This document shows, piece after piece, positions 24,830 through 34,449 of a DNA stretch of 64,000 bases. A program made the translations under genes and the position numbers. The stretch comes from Tubulanus polymorphus (lineage: Eukaryota; Nemertea; Palaeonemertea; Tubulaniformes; Tubulanidae), in contig NC_134027.1 in NCBI RefSeq assembly GCF_964204645.1, forward strand, positions 14,932,485 through 14,996,484, given 5' to 3'. Each line of letters begins with the position of its first letter. Within the stretch, counting starts at the first letter, position 1. The notes under the pieces are model-generated. The model had not been told where the DNA came from, ran no database searches, and saw nothing but the letters and a program-made list of their open reading frames with translations.

Positions 24830-25240
24830 AATTTCAAGGGGTTTTTGGCGCATTTCAGGCCCATTTTCCAGCATTGACTAATGACAAAATAGATGACTCA
24901 AATAGACACACTCCACGTGCAGTGCAAACCTGGATGCTGAACAATTTCATTTTTTACACACACTGTCTACGAAGTTTGTTAGAGAATTTATATTGGTAAA
25001 TAGAACAATTTCAAGATTAAGTTCCCCCTTTCCCAATTTCACTGTCCTTCTATAAAATTCTTGTCTTTTCACGGCCACCCATGACAAACCCTGGCAGTTG
25101 AATCATTAGCAGTTTCCTGGAAAATTTTAACTAGGCCACACACGAGGCGCTCTGTTCACGCAGAGATCAATACACCACAAAGCAGCGAGTCTGTGTAACC
25201 CGCACATACGAGGCAGCACATGTATTCTTCCAAAACAAAA
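24830..25240 (+). repeat. Repeat C, copy 2 with an upstream segment shared with 26445-26620
   Basis: 24910-25205 matches 12640-12945 block by block (TTCCCCCTTTCCCAATTTCA, TGTCCTTCTATAAAATTC, CTGGCAGTTGAATCATTAGC). 24827-24995 is nearly identical to 26449-26617, including GAAATTTCAAGGGGTTTTTG and GTGCAGTGCAAACCTGGATG. The second location lies inside a repeat B copy, showing a C-type fragment inserted into or recombined with B. Confidence 0.6.
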
Positions 25241-25702
25241 TGTAGTCCCAACAACACATTACTAGATTAATAAATAAGCAATGCATTCAATGAAATTCAA
25301 TAAAGTCAGATTTATTACTGCATCGAATGTTTTGAAAGTTCCAAAGAGAAGCTAAGCCTAGTTCGGAAGTTATTTTGTACCAAAGGAAGAGAGTCTCATA
25401 TGCGATAGCAAAAGTCAAGACGATTTTCACGACTCGATATGCCGTCTACACAACGTAAAACGAAAGTAACATGTATACACAAACGCGCGCCACTTCATTG
25501 TCAGCTGAGTCTGTATGGCTGCGCAAACAAGAGTTTGTTACCCTAATCCTTCTAATATTAGTGATGCTGAACAAACGCTTCAATTAATAGTCGTCTTTTA
25601 TTCTAAATCTTATCAGTTCATTGCCCCTTACAATTTATGATTCATGAAGATGTTATTATGCATCTACTCTAATTCGAAGATTTCATATTTCTTGAATTAG
25701 AT
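25241..25702. other. Unassigned DNA
   Basis: No gene and no repeat partner recognised, apart from a general TCTAAATCTT/TTCATTGCC similarity to about 3350-3400. Confidence 0.3.
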
Positions 25703-26860
25703 AATAAATTGCCCATGGGCAAAGTGTAGTTTACCTTGAAAATCTAGAGGTTGTTTGGAATAAGGGCATTGCTTGAAAAATCTTTTTAATTCGTGACTTC
25801 AAAGTTCCACAAGTTTATGTTATATTTTATCTTTCTCAAAGAATTATTTTGAAGTCAAATAAGACCAAAGATATACATTTGGTTACAGTCCACTTCCAAA
25901 ATTTTGTAGGGTACAGGTAGGCGCGGCAGGGAAACTATTTTATATTAAAAAAAAAAATATGTTTCACAATATGAAAAAAATATTCAAATAAGGCCATCCC
26001 AAAATAATTGTCTGTTTGCCGTAACACCGACTCAACTTTTCAGGATGAGTCGGTAGGTAGAAATTTATTTTGCAAAATTTTTGGGCAAAAAAAAATGTAT
26101 CACCCTTTTTACATGGAAACAATATCCCAAAAATCATCTACGTTGTGCACGGGAAATTTGTCTAATAGCGTAGATTTCAAGAATTATTCTAAAATTATAA
26201 CTTCGACCAGAGCGTCATAGCTCTGTGTTAAAAATGAAACAGTACATTGAATATGTGCGCGCTTTTACGTTACCAGCTTTAATATAGTCACTATGAGAAT
26301 GAATGGCAGCTTATTGGAACACTGCCAGTTTCCTGGAAAACTTAAATTAGGCCACATGTCAAGGCATGTTTTCACACGATGCACACTTGAATTCAAACAT
26401 ACATAGCTCATACGTCGGCAGTGGGTCTTTTCACTCGGTACCTTTGAAATCTGAAATTTCAAGGGGTTTTTGGCGCATTTGAGGCCCATTTTCCAACTTT
26501 GACTAATGACAAAATAGAAAACTCAAATAGACACACTCCACGTGCAGTGCAAACCTGGATGCTGAACAATTTCATTTTTACACACACTGTCTACAAAGTT
26601 TGTTAGAGAATTTATATTACAATCTATTACAAATTCTATCAAACAGAAAGCACAGCGCTCATCTTCTGCTACGATTATTCAGCCTATTTTCATGTCAAAC
26701 GTGCACGCGTTACAGCATCACCTTTAGTAGTGTACTGTACGAGCTTGTGCGTGTGTCGTGTAGCACTCCGCGCGCACGTGCACGTGTTACAGTATCACCT
26801 TCAGATAGCAGACATCATAGATTTGAAACATTACCTTTTTTCGACTTTGTGGAGCCATCA
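25703..26860 (+). repeat. Repeat B, copy 4, chimeric with repeat C
   Basis: 25703-26435 matches the 17.35-kb copy from TAAATTGCCCATGGGCAAAG through CTCATACGTCGGCAGTG. At 26445-26617 it carries the C-type segment instead of the expected B sequence. It then returns to B with ATTACAAATTCTATCAAACA and AAGCACAGCGCTCATCTTC up to CACTCCGCGCGCACGTG. The right third with the short ORF is missing. This is a mosaic produced by nested insertion or recombination. Confidence 0.65.
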
Positions 26861-29012
26861 TGAACATGGCATTGATAAGACCAATCGAACTTTTTTGGAT
26901 ATCTTGATTAGCACTGAAATTAATCAAATCATGATTATAAATAACTCATTTAACACCTAAAATATAGAATATTTAAGGATAGACTTATGCGGATTATGGA
27001 ATTTGTCGTATTCAGGGATGAAAACAGAGGCATTTAAATTTACAGATATATTAGTCGATTATTCACTAGTTGCAAGTAGCGAAAATGTGAAGCCATTAGG
27101 GAGACCTGCCCATAAAACTTTTATTATTTCCATGCATTTTTGGTGCATCAAAGGCCCAATAAGTTTGGTTTGTTCATTGTTGACGTCAAAAGTCAATGAA
27201 AAAGGAGGATTCTGATATCAAAATCACCTGGAGATGTACACATAGTTGAAGGTACAGACGAGCCCCTATCTATGATCTTGCTATCAATCACTCAAGATGA
27301 GCACACAGTGCATGCTTTAATCTAATTCATTGATAACGTATGCCTTGTAGAATGAACTGAAGCGCATGAACACAGATTCTAAATGTAGATGTCATGCAAT
27401 TCTGTGCAATAGTGCGATGGCTGACGAGGTAAACACGACTATTAAGATGAGATTTTAAGTGTCAGCGGAGTTTTCCACGCCTTTACTTAAAGAGACAGAA
27501 CTTTGAATACCATGAAAATCAATATGGAGCTAGGAGTTCACACAAGCTGAATTCAGCTTGTAGCCCCAATTACGTCATCATTAGCACAATCTACATGGGT
27601 ATCCAATGAACTACATGAAAATTCCTACATATTTATACACTTTCAATCATTTATATTTCAGTAATCCATCACTCATTACAGCTAAAATTTCTCAAAAATG
27701 ATTATTATGTATTGCATAACATTATCTATCATTTACTCGCTGCCAGCCATTTTTCAGGAAATGCTACTCTTCGTCAGGAGTTCCGTGTTTTTCAGAGATT
27801 TTTAAAACAAAAACTAGAAGAGATAATACTTTCATCAACTTAGTTTTATTTTGTTCCTTTGGTCTTGCTTTTCCAGGTAAAATCAGCAGCATTTCTTCTA
27901 ACAGTGATACAATCTGTAGCAATCACAAGTGCAGAGGAGGTATCTTGCAGAAAATATGCCCATTCATGCGTGTTCAGCCCCCATTTCAATAGATGATATA
28001 ACTAACACACTGCATAGAATGACTGATGATAATCGTTTTTAGTAGTAAGAGGCATAAAACTAACTGGAGTTGTGCGATGAATTCCCCATCTATCGTCAGA
28101 GTTAAAGAAACTAGTCAACCATACCAGCACAGTTTTGGCAGGCAGGGATGGGAAATATCGAACGTACCAGCACGTTTTGGCAGGCAAAGAGTTAAAGATG
28201 AAAGCTATTTTAGGCTAAAATAAGGTCTGTTTTAGGTCTGTTAGTATTGAGTGTGCTACGATATCAACTTCCGACTTTTCCTCAAGACTTAAACCACTTC
28301 CCCCATCATGAATAACCCTTCTCAACAGATCCAATCATCCAGTAAAGTCCAATAAAGCAGGTAAGTGCTGAGCTATAAAATGGGCATCGTTTCAATGCTT
28401 TGCACGAAGGGTAAGTTGCATGAGCATTCGGTTTTGCGCGAGTCTTTCGATTGTGTGAAACACGTTCTCGCGCTCGAACAGTAACTGCGAGTGTGAAAGC
28501 CTCAATCGCTTGAGCGCAAAGGTTAGCAATGTTACGAAAAGAATCTAGAATCGAAACCATTCGAAGATGTTTCAATGTTAAACAACTACGCTACTTGCAG
28601 AATTATCGTATTTGTCAAAAATTTGAAATATGAATATTAAATATTCTAAAAAAATCTCCGAATGTGGTTTAACGCTCGGAAAACCCGCTGTTCGAATGGC
28701 TCGAGTGCGGTACGCGAAGTGGAAAGCCCGACGCGAGAGAGTACAGTGCGCAGCCAGCAAGCGTTACAAAATATCTGAATATGATTTGAGGATGTTTACT
28801 TCCAATGATTATACAACTACGGTCCTTGCAGAATTATCGTATTTAAGAATGAATAATAAGTCTTGATTCACTAATCATTTATATTACCGTTGTTTCTCCA
28901 TCAATAGTTTGCATTTTGGCCCGATTGCTCACAGGGCTACACACGCCTGCCATGCCAGGTCGCTATCACAATTTAGAAAACAGCATGCACGTACTACTTT
29001 TATTTTTATAAA
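26861..29012. other. Unassigned DNA
   Basis: No gene I can support. At 28098-28190 a ~50-bp stretch is tandemly duplicated with divergence (ACCA(G)CAC...TTTTGGCAGGCA twice). The frames at 28306-28575 and 28578-28866 are translations of a GC-richer stretch (GCGCGAGTCTTTCG, CGACGCGAGAGAG) without recognisable domains. Confidence 0.35.
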
Positions 29013-29110
29013 TAATGCCTCGAATAAGTCATGTTGATTCTGCCAAAAAACGGAAATTAGAGGAGATAAAGCAGCCGAGTACGAAACGTCATCGAAGAGG
29101 ATTGTTTGTG

Positions 29111-29417
29111 GTACGATAACCACACTCAAACGTGGTGAACAGATGATAAGATAAAAACCCACTATTTACAAATTGAAAGAAATCTAAAATTGAGAATTTA
29201 TTTATTGAAACAATCTAAAATTTAAGAACACGACGTTTCGATCTCATACTAGAGATAATCGTTAGGTGTGAGATATTGACTAAAACAGGGGTATATATAC
29301 AGAGGAGAACTGGTTAATTGAGTAAATAGGTGAGTGAGTGAAACCTTGATCGTTTCAATAAATAAATTCTCGATCTTAGATTTCTTTTAATTTGTAAATA
29401 AAAGGTTTTTATCTATC
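29111..29417 (-). mobile_element. Small PLE-derived insert with a perfect 13-bp target duplication
   Basis: A 307-bp insert is flanked by identical AGGATTGTTTGTG copies at 29098-29110 and 29418-29430. It contains a long inverted repeat: ATAAAAACCCACTATTTACA...TTGAAAGAAATCTAAAATTG on the left pairs with the right arm ending CTTTTAATTTGTAAATAAAA. On the minus strand the centre reads GATTATCTC TAGTAT GAGATCGAAACG, a stem followed by CGAAACG like the 3' tails of the two PLEs in this window. It splits the hAT-like coding sequence between RRGLFV and SELEKD. Confidence 0.7.
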
Positions 29418-30039
29418 AGGATTGTTTGTGTCTGAGCTTGAAAAAGATGGTCTAGATATATTTTTCGTTTTCGTTTAAAAGAAACGCAGCGTGAAAAGCT
29501 TGCTGGTATGGGGCCATTTATGATGTTGTTGTGGTTATGATGACCTTGCACACAGGTTAGCGCTAGCTGTAAATTCTAGCAATGACTAGATTATATATAT
29601 CAAACAAGTTGAAGAGGATCTAAGAATTCTATAGACATTTTTTAGAATAGTACAAAGAGAGTTGCCTGCTGTTCAAAGTTACATTGTCAATGTATTGACA
29701 GAAGTGGTATTGCGTACACTGGAAAATCTCGGAAACTAAAAGGAAAATCAAAGAAAACTATGAAAAGTTGATGTACCAGATGGCTCAGTATGGGTAAATC
29801 AGTCTCATCTGCTAAATAGAACTTTGTACCTATTGTTTCAACTCTTATGCAGCTGAAAGATACCGATCCACCAGCGTTAGCACTCTTCAAAAGAATGAAC
29901 AGTGTAAAGTTTCTTGGAGCAATGTATATTCTGCACGCTGTATTGGCATGTCTAAATGCATTAAGTAGATGATTCCAAGCTGGTACTCTTAACTTTTAAC
30001 ATGTCAATCCGGCAATAGAGCATACAAAAGATCAATTTA

Positions 30040-31042
30040 CCCTTTCAATACCACATAGTGTCTCCGCTGCTGTACCGGAGGGAATTTAGGGGTTTATAGG
30101 GGTATATTTGAAACTTCATAGAATAGTTACCAAGGTAAGTGACACAGAAAATTCATAAAGCATGTTGTTGATAACTTTTGGGCCAACAATGTAGACATAA
30201 ATAATTTGGATATAAGTGAACTTGAGGTCAAGGTCACATACTCCAAGATGGCCGCCATAAAAAAAATTCACGAAAAAGTTTCAGATAAACTGCTCTGTCT
30301 CCCAGCAAAATGCACTGATCTATTCAATTCCAACTGAAATTGTATGCCATATATCCTTACTTTACATAGTAAAAATTTCAAAGTAATAGAACAACAAAAA
30401 AATTTATTTTTCCACTCATTTACCAACTTCTCCACTGATATGTCGGAAGGCCGGATGTAAGGGGTTTCATTGGGGTATAATTTCAGGCCTCATAAAATTG
30501 TTACCTATGTATTTGACACTAATACATTGCATACCATGGTGTTGATAACCATTGGGCTTACAAATAAGACAAATTATTTGGATATATGTGACCTTGGGGA
30601 TGGACAGTTTCTGATTCTTCATTATTGTTGTTGGTGTCCCTTGCCATGACAACTGTATCAATAGGGTCTAAAAAATTGTCACTGATTTCATTTTCATCAT
30701 CAAAATCATTGCCGGCACTATAAACCTATTTTCTGACTAAGGCTCATCATCTAAACTGCTGCTGTCATATTCGTTGTCACTCTCAATTTGTTCACTACCA
30801 AATTCCAAGGCACCAGCATCACTGTCAGCATCATATACGAGCTGCTGAACCGTTTCATTCAGCCAAATTGTTTTTTCCTGGCTGTTGCCATCTTGGATTT
30901 TATGCAGATGGCAGCACCAGCTGATACTGATAGATATGCCCTTCTAGAAAAAGGGTTTAGTGATACCGTATCACATACAGTACGGGTATGCTAGCTTGCC
31001 AATTATTGTACCGTATGCCATACGGTAGTGGTATTGTAAGGG
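30040..31042. mobile_element. piggyBac-type non-autonomous element, 1.0 kb
   Basis: Ends CCCTTTCAATACCAC and, inverted, CCCTTACAATACCAC, 14 of 15 matching. TTAA lies at the right junction (31043-31046) and TTTA, probably a mutated TTAA, at the left. The interior has no transposase. It contains CCAAGATGGCCGCCAT, short palindromes around the right end (GTACCGTATGCCATACGGTA) and two diverged copies of a ~250-bp segment (ATTTAGGGGTTTATAGGGGT and TAAGGGGTTTCATTGGGGTA starts). It interrupts the hAT-like coding sequence. Confidence 0.7.
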
Positions 31043-31309
31043 TTAAGCGAGTTAGCTACAAATCTGAAACCAAATCATGATTGAGAACAAGATCTCAGAA
31101 AAGACACTGGAAGATTGTCAAATAATGGTCTTGAATTAGAACTGGCAGATTTCTACAGAACGACACTTGAAGATACGCTGAACAAGTATGTAGATGGATT
31201 AGTGAAACATATAGAGGAGAGACTAGCTACAAACTTTCCAATACAAGCTTTCCAATAATTAAATCATTAGCTTTGGTCACAGCAGAGCTAAAAACAAACT
31301 CGACAAACT

Positions 31310-31510
31310 CTTTTTAACTGGCAATTCTATATTTATTGTCCACTTCTAGTACAAAATCTTATTCAATGTACAGAGACCCTGACTAGAGGACGACATGTTA
31401 TGTATTTTATGACAGTTTTTTTCGGCCTAAAGCCAATCATAATTCCAATTGCATGCTCCCTCGTGTAGCTCTATAAACCTCATCACTGTATCAGAATCAA
31501 GGAGTTGCAC
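31310..31510 (+). repeat. Repeat H, copy 1
   Basis: Shares with 50448-50745 the order ATTTATTGTCCACTTCTAGT (GTTCACTTCTGGT in the other copy), ACAAAATCTT, GACTAGAGGACGACA or GACAAGAGAATAAGCA, and finally AAACCTCATCA and TATCAGA. The second copy lies directly left of the Polinton, so repeat H marks host sequence there. Confidence 0.55.
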
Positions 31511-32255
31511 CGTTATTTCGAATCTCATTTCATGACGATTAGTGCTGAATCTGTTATTCTCTTTGATTCGTGATTGACATTACTTTCTGAAATTAAACCA
31601 ATATACATATCACTAAAATTTAAACCTGGATTGACTTTTCAATTCATGTCTCATCCGTTTTTCAAACTTACCATGATACATAACAAGTTGAGCTCATTTA
31701 ATTTGATACACATAACATCTAATTCTTAAGAAATCCAGAGTTGTATCACAGTAAATCATCATCAGAACACACACCTACAATAGACAATCAACAGAATATT
31801 TATAATAAGTACTTACTGTTCACAAATTTTAAAAGACATTGAAGTGAAGTAAGTGAAGTTACCTGTCGTATATTTTCACCACACTGAATTGACTGCTAAT
31901 GTCCAGTCACATTCAGAATAATCAATCAGTCATCTTAAGTGAACAAACAAATTGCCGGTGCCGTAGCCACTGTAGTATGGCTGGTTCAGTTCAGTTGTTA
32001 ATGTTGTCAATTGACGACCGTTCCTTTTGAGTAGCGTAGGTTTTGACGGCGCTGTAACGGAGACATCCTGAATTGTATGTCGATATTTTCGAGGCCACAC
32101 ACAGTACAGGTGCCCGCTGAAGCGTTACCTGATAGTTTTAGTCGAGTTTCTTTCTTCATTGATGTAAAAATCAACTTTTAAGCGGTCCATGGAGCAGAGC
32201 TGCCAACCCTTGAAAATGGATTTGAGGGACAGAGATCCTCATTTTCTGGGACTCT
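31511..32255. other. Unassigned DNA upstream of the Penelope-like element
   Basis: No gene. It may include the 5' region of the PLE, but I cannot define its boundary. Confidence 0.3.
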
Positions 32256-33366
32256 CTCACGTATGCAAGCTTCAATTAATAAGAATCTTTCTGGTATTAT
32301 CCAACGGTTTCCGGACTCGAAAGATATTCTTTCGAAATTTCAATCACGTTTACCCTCCCTACTTTATATCTATGGGCTCCCTAAAATCCATAAGAAAGAT
32401 GTTCCGCTGCGCCCCATTGTATCTAATTGTAATTGCCCTCTTATCGCTTATCCAAATTTCTGGCTAAACAATTATCCCCGGCTCTTGGTTCTTTCTCCCC
32501 CTCGCATTTACGACACAACCAAGATTTATTAGAACGGTTAAAACACATTATTCCTGGTAACGATAAATTCATTACCTTTGATGCTAGTTCTCTTTTTACC
32601 AATGTTCCCCTTAGGCCTACCCTGGATTTTCTCAAACGTAAACTTCCTTCCCTGGAATTTAATTTTGACATTCCTTCTGACTGTATTATCGAACTAATTG
32701 AACTTTGCACTCAGAACTCCTTCTTTAGTTTCAACAATTCATATTTCGAACAGGTTTTTGGCATGGCTATGCGGAACCCGCTTAGTCCCATTCTAGCTAA
32801 TCTATTCCAGGAACACGTTGAAACCGAATTACTACCTCTTTACACAGATACTCCCCCTAAACTTTGGTTACGATACGTTGACGATATTCTTGCCCTTATA
32901 CCTTTTGACTTTGATATTGATCAATTTCTCACATTTATTAACTCTTTTTATCCCTCTTTGAACTTCACATTTGAATAGGAAGTTGATGGAAAAATTCCTT
33001 TCCTTGATGTTTATATTCACAATTGTTTGTCTTGTTTAAAATTCTCAGTTTATAGGAAACCAACCCATTCTGGATCATACCTGCATTATTTCTCCTTCAC
33101 TGCTCATAACATTGAACTTAGTGTTGCCAGGCTTATTCCTTCCTGCGTTAAGGATTTGTGACCCCCTTTTTTTGGATGATGAATTAACCCAGATCAAGAC
33201 TTCTCTTAATAAATTAGCGTACCCCGAAGACATTTTGAATAAAGCTCTCTTGAGAGCCAGTCGTTCACATTTCTGTCATTCTCAAGGGACCCGCGTGCAT
33301 AAACAGCCTATTATTGTACCTCTTGTTTCTTTTCTGGAAAAATCTAAAACTCCCCTCCATCTCTTA
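32256..33366 (+). pseudogene. PLE reverse transcriptase, broken
   Basis: Penelope-type RT, related to telomerase RT. Visible blocks: LLYIYGLPKIHKKDVPLRPI (near 32355), FDASSLFTNVPL as motif A region (near 32578), GMAMRNPLSPILANLFQE (near 32760), where the family usually has GS in place of RN, and RYVDDILAL as the catalytic motif C (near 32872). Then come PFLDVYIHN and SVYRKPTHS. Breaks: a frameshift near 32430; a TAG at 32976-32978 exactly where the second PLE copy has Trp (FTFEWEE); another frameshift near 33120. The open part resumes as ALRICDPLFLDDELTQIKTS to the MITE junction at 33366. Confidence 0.8.
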
Positions 33367-34159
33367 AGGCTGGCTTATGTCGACAAGCAACGCAACGCCT
33401 ACCGACGCAACTGGGTTTATCGCCGATTAGCAGCAACTAGCGACCTACGAGAGGCTGCTAGTTGCTGCTCTATCGGTTCGACATGAGCCGACTTGCGACA
33501 GCAACCCGACGCCTACCGACTCGTTGCAAGCCGTATCCGGCTAGTTGCCCATGTTCTACTCTGGCCTACGGTAGGCGGACAGTTGCTTTCGATCGCAACC
33601 GACATAAGCTCATCTGCGACGCGACGGAACTGAGCGCAGGGGTTCCAGCCAATAGGAGACCGCATATACATAGTACAAAACATCACCGCTAGTTAGCGTC
33701 ATTAGTCATGAACTTTCAAATTCAAGTAGTTCAAAATGTAAACCAAACCTTCAGCCCGGCAGATGACTAGACCGAAGATCTAGAAACGAAGTTGGCAAAA
33801 TTATGGTGTGAGCGGCCATCTTTATATAATGTCGATAGCACATTGTATTCAAAACCGAATCAGAAAGATTAAGATCTTAAAGAAATAGCTTTATAATAGA
33901 AATATATTTCCCAATACCCGGTAATTAAAATTTATCCACAAAATTCTTATCACGTGACCATTTGAACCGTTGCAGTTGCTGGAAATCGCAACCGACATAA
34001 GCAGGGAAGCAACTGGAAGGGTCCCGTATCCCGCTAGTCGGCCTCAGTTGCTGCGAATCGGAGCGCAGTCGATATAAGCCGGGCTGCGATCGCGGTTGCT
34101 CTCAGTTGCGTCGGTAGGAGTCGGTAGGCGTCGCGTTGCTTGTCGACATAAGCCAGCCT
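33367..34159. mobile_element. PIF/Harbinger-type MITE with long, GC-rich TIRs
   Basis: A 793-bp insert whose ends begin AGGCTGGCTTATGTCGACAA on both strands; the inverted match runs on for over 40 bp with one 10-bp insertion in the right arm. It is flanked by TTA at 33364-33366 and 34160-34162, matching the 3-bp TWA duplications of PIF/Harbinger. The interior is GC-richer than its surroundings and repeats CGACATAAGC-like words many times (near 33601, 33998, 34068, 34143), probably subterminal transposase-binding repeats. The 33462-33692 frame is not a gene. Confidence 0.75.
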
Positions 34160-34449
34160 TTAAACAAACTCAATTTTACTTATAACAACAAACTTAGTCA
34201 TAATCTTACTCATAACTCCCCCAAAATTGAACCCCTGAACATTGGTGTATATCAAGTTCCCTGAAAAGTTTGTAACAAAATATATATTGGTGAAACCGGG
34301 CACGATTTACATAAACGCATCCGTGAACATGGGAATGATGTTAAGAATTTTAAACCTGAAAGTGGTGTTGCTAATCACGTATACGAAACCAGCCACAATT
34401 TTGATTTTGAAAATGCTTCCATAATTTTCCCCTGTCCGGAAAAGATTAA
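34160..34449 (+). pseudogene. PLE GIY-YIG endonuclease domain (middle piece)
   Basis: The frame near 34235 reads GVYQVP, then KIYIGETGHDLHKRIREHG, then ESGVANHVYETSHNFDFE, the GIY-YIG order typical of Penelope endonucleases, which nick the target for priming. The GVY and YIG halves and the R..EH block are intact. A TGA falls between GVYQVP and KVCNKIY at the position where the second PLE copy has Trp (IPWKDC). The piece ends at the TTAA where the Mutator-like transposon inserted. Confidence 0.75.

Larger units (their letters stand above)
29013..31260 (+). pseudogene. Broken hAT-family (KIAA1586/ZNF862-like) coding sequence
   Basis: Reading the plus strand around two inserts gives pieces of a hAT-transposase-like or domesticated zinc-finger protein. 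The start is MPRISHVDSAKKRKLEEIKQ at 29013. It continues after the first insert with SELEKDGLDIFF. AHRLALAVNSSND lies near 29550. The block ALALFKRMNSVKFLGAMYIL and LACLNALS follows at about 29870-29965. After the second insert there is FYRTTLEDTLNKYVDGLVKH near 31150. Order and spacing match that family's linker and catalytic-fold region. Several in-frame stops (for example after LNALSR) show decay. Could be a pseudogene of a host gene or an old hAT copy; the C-terminal dimerisation block is not found. Confidence 0.55.

Noticed and set aside
33462-33692. Arg/Cys-rich 76-codon frame
   Set aside because: Lies wholly inside the PIF/Harbinger-type MITE and is made of its GC-rich subterminal repeats.
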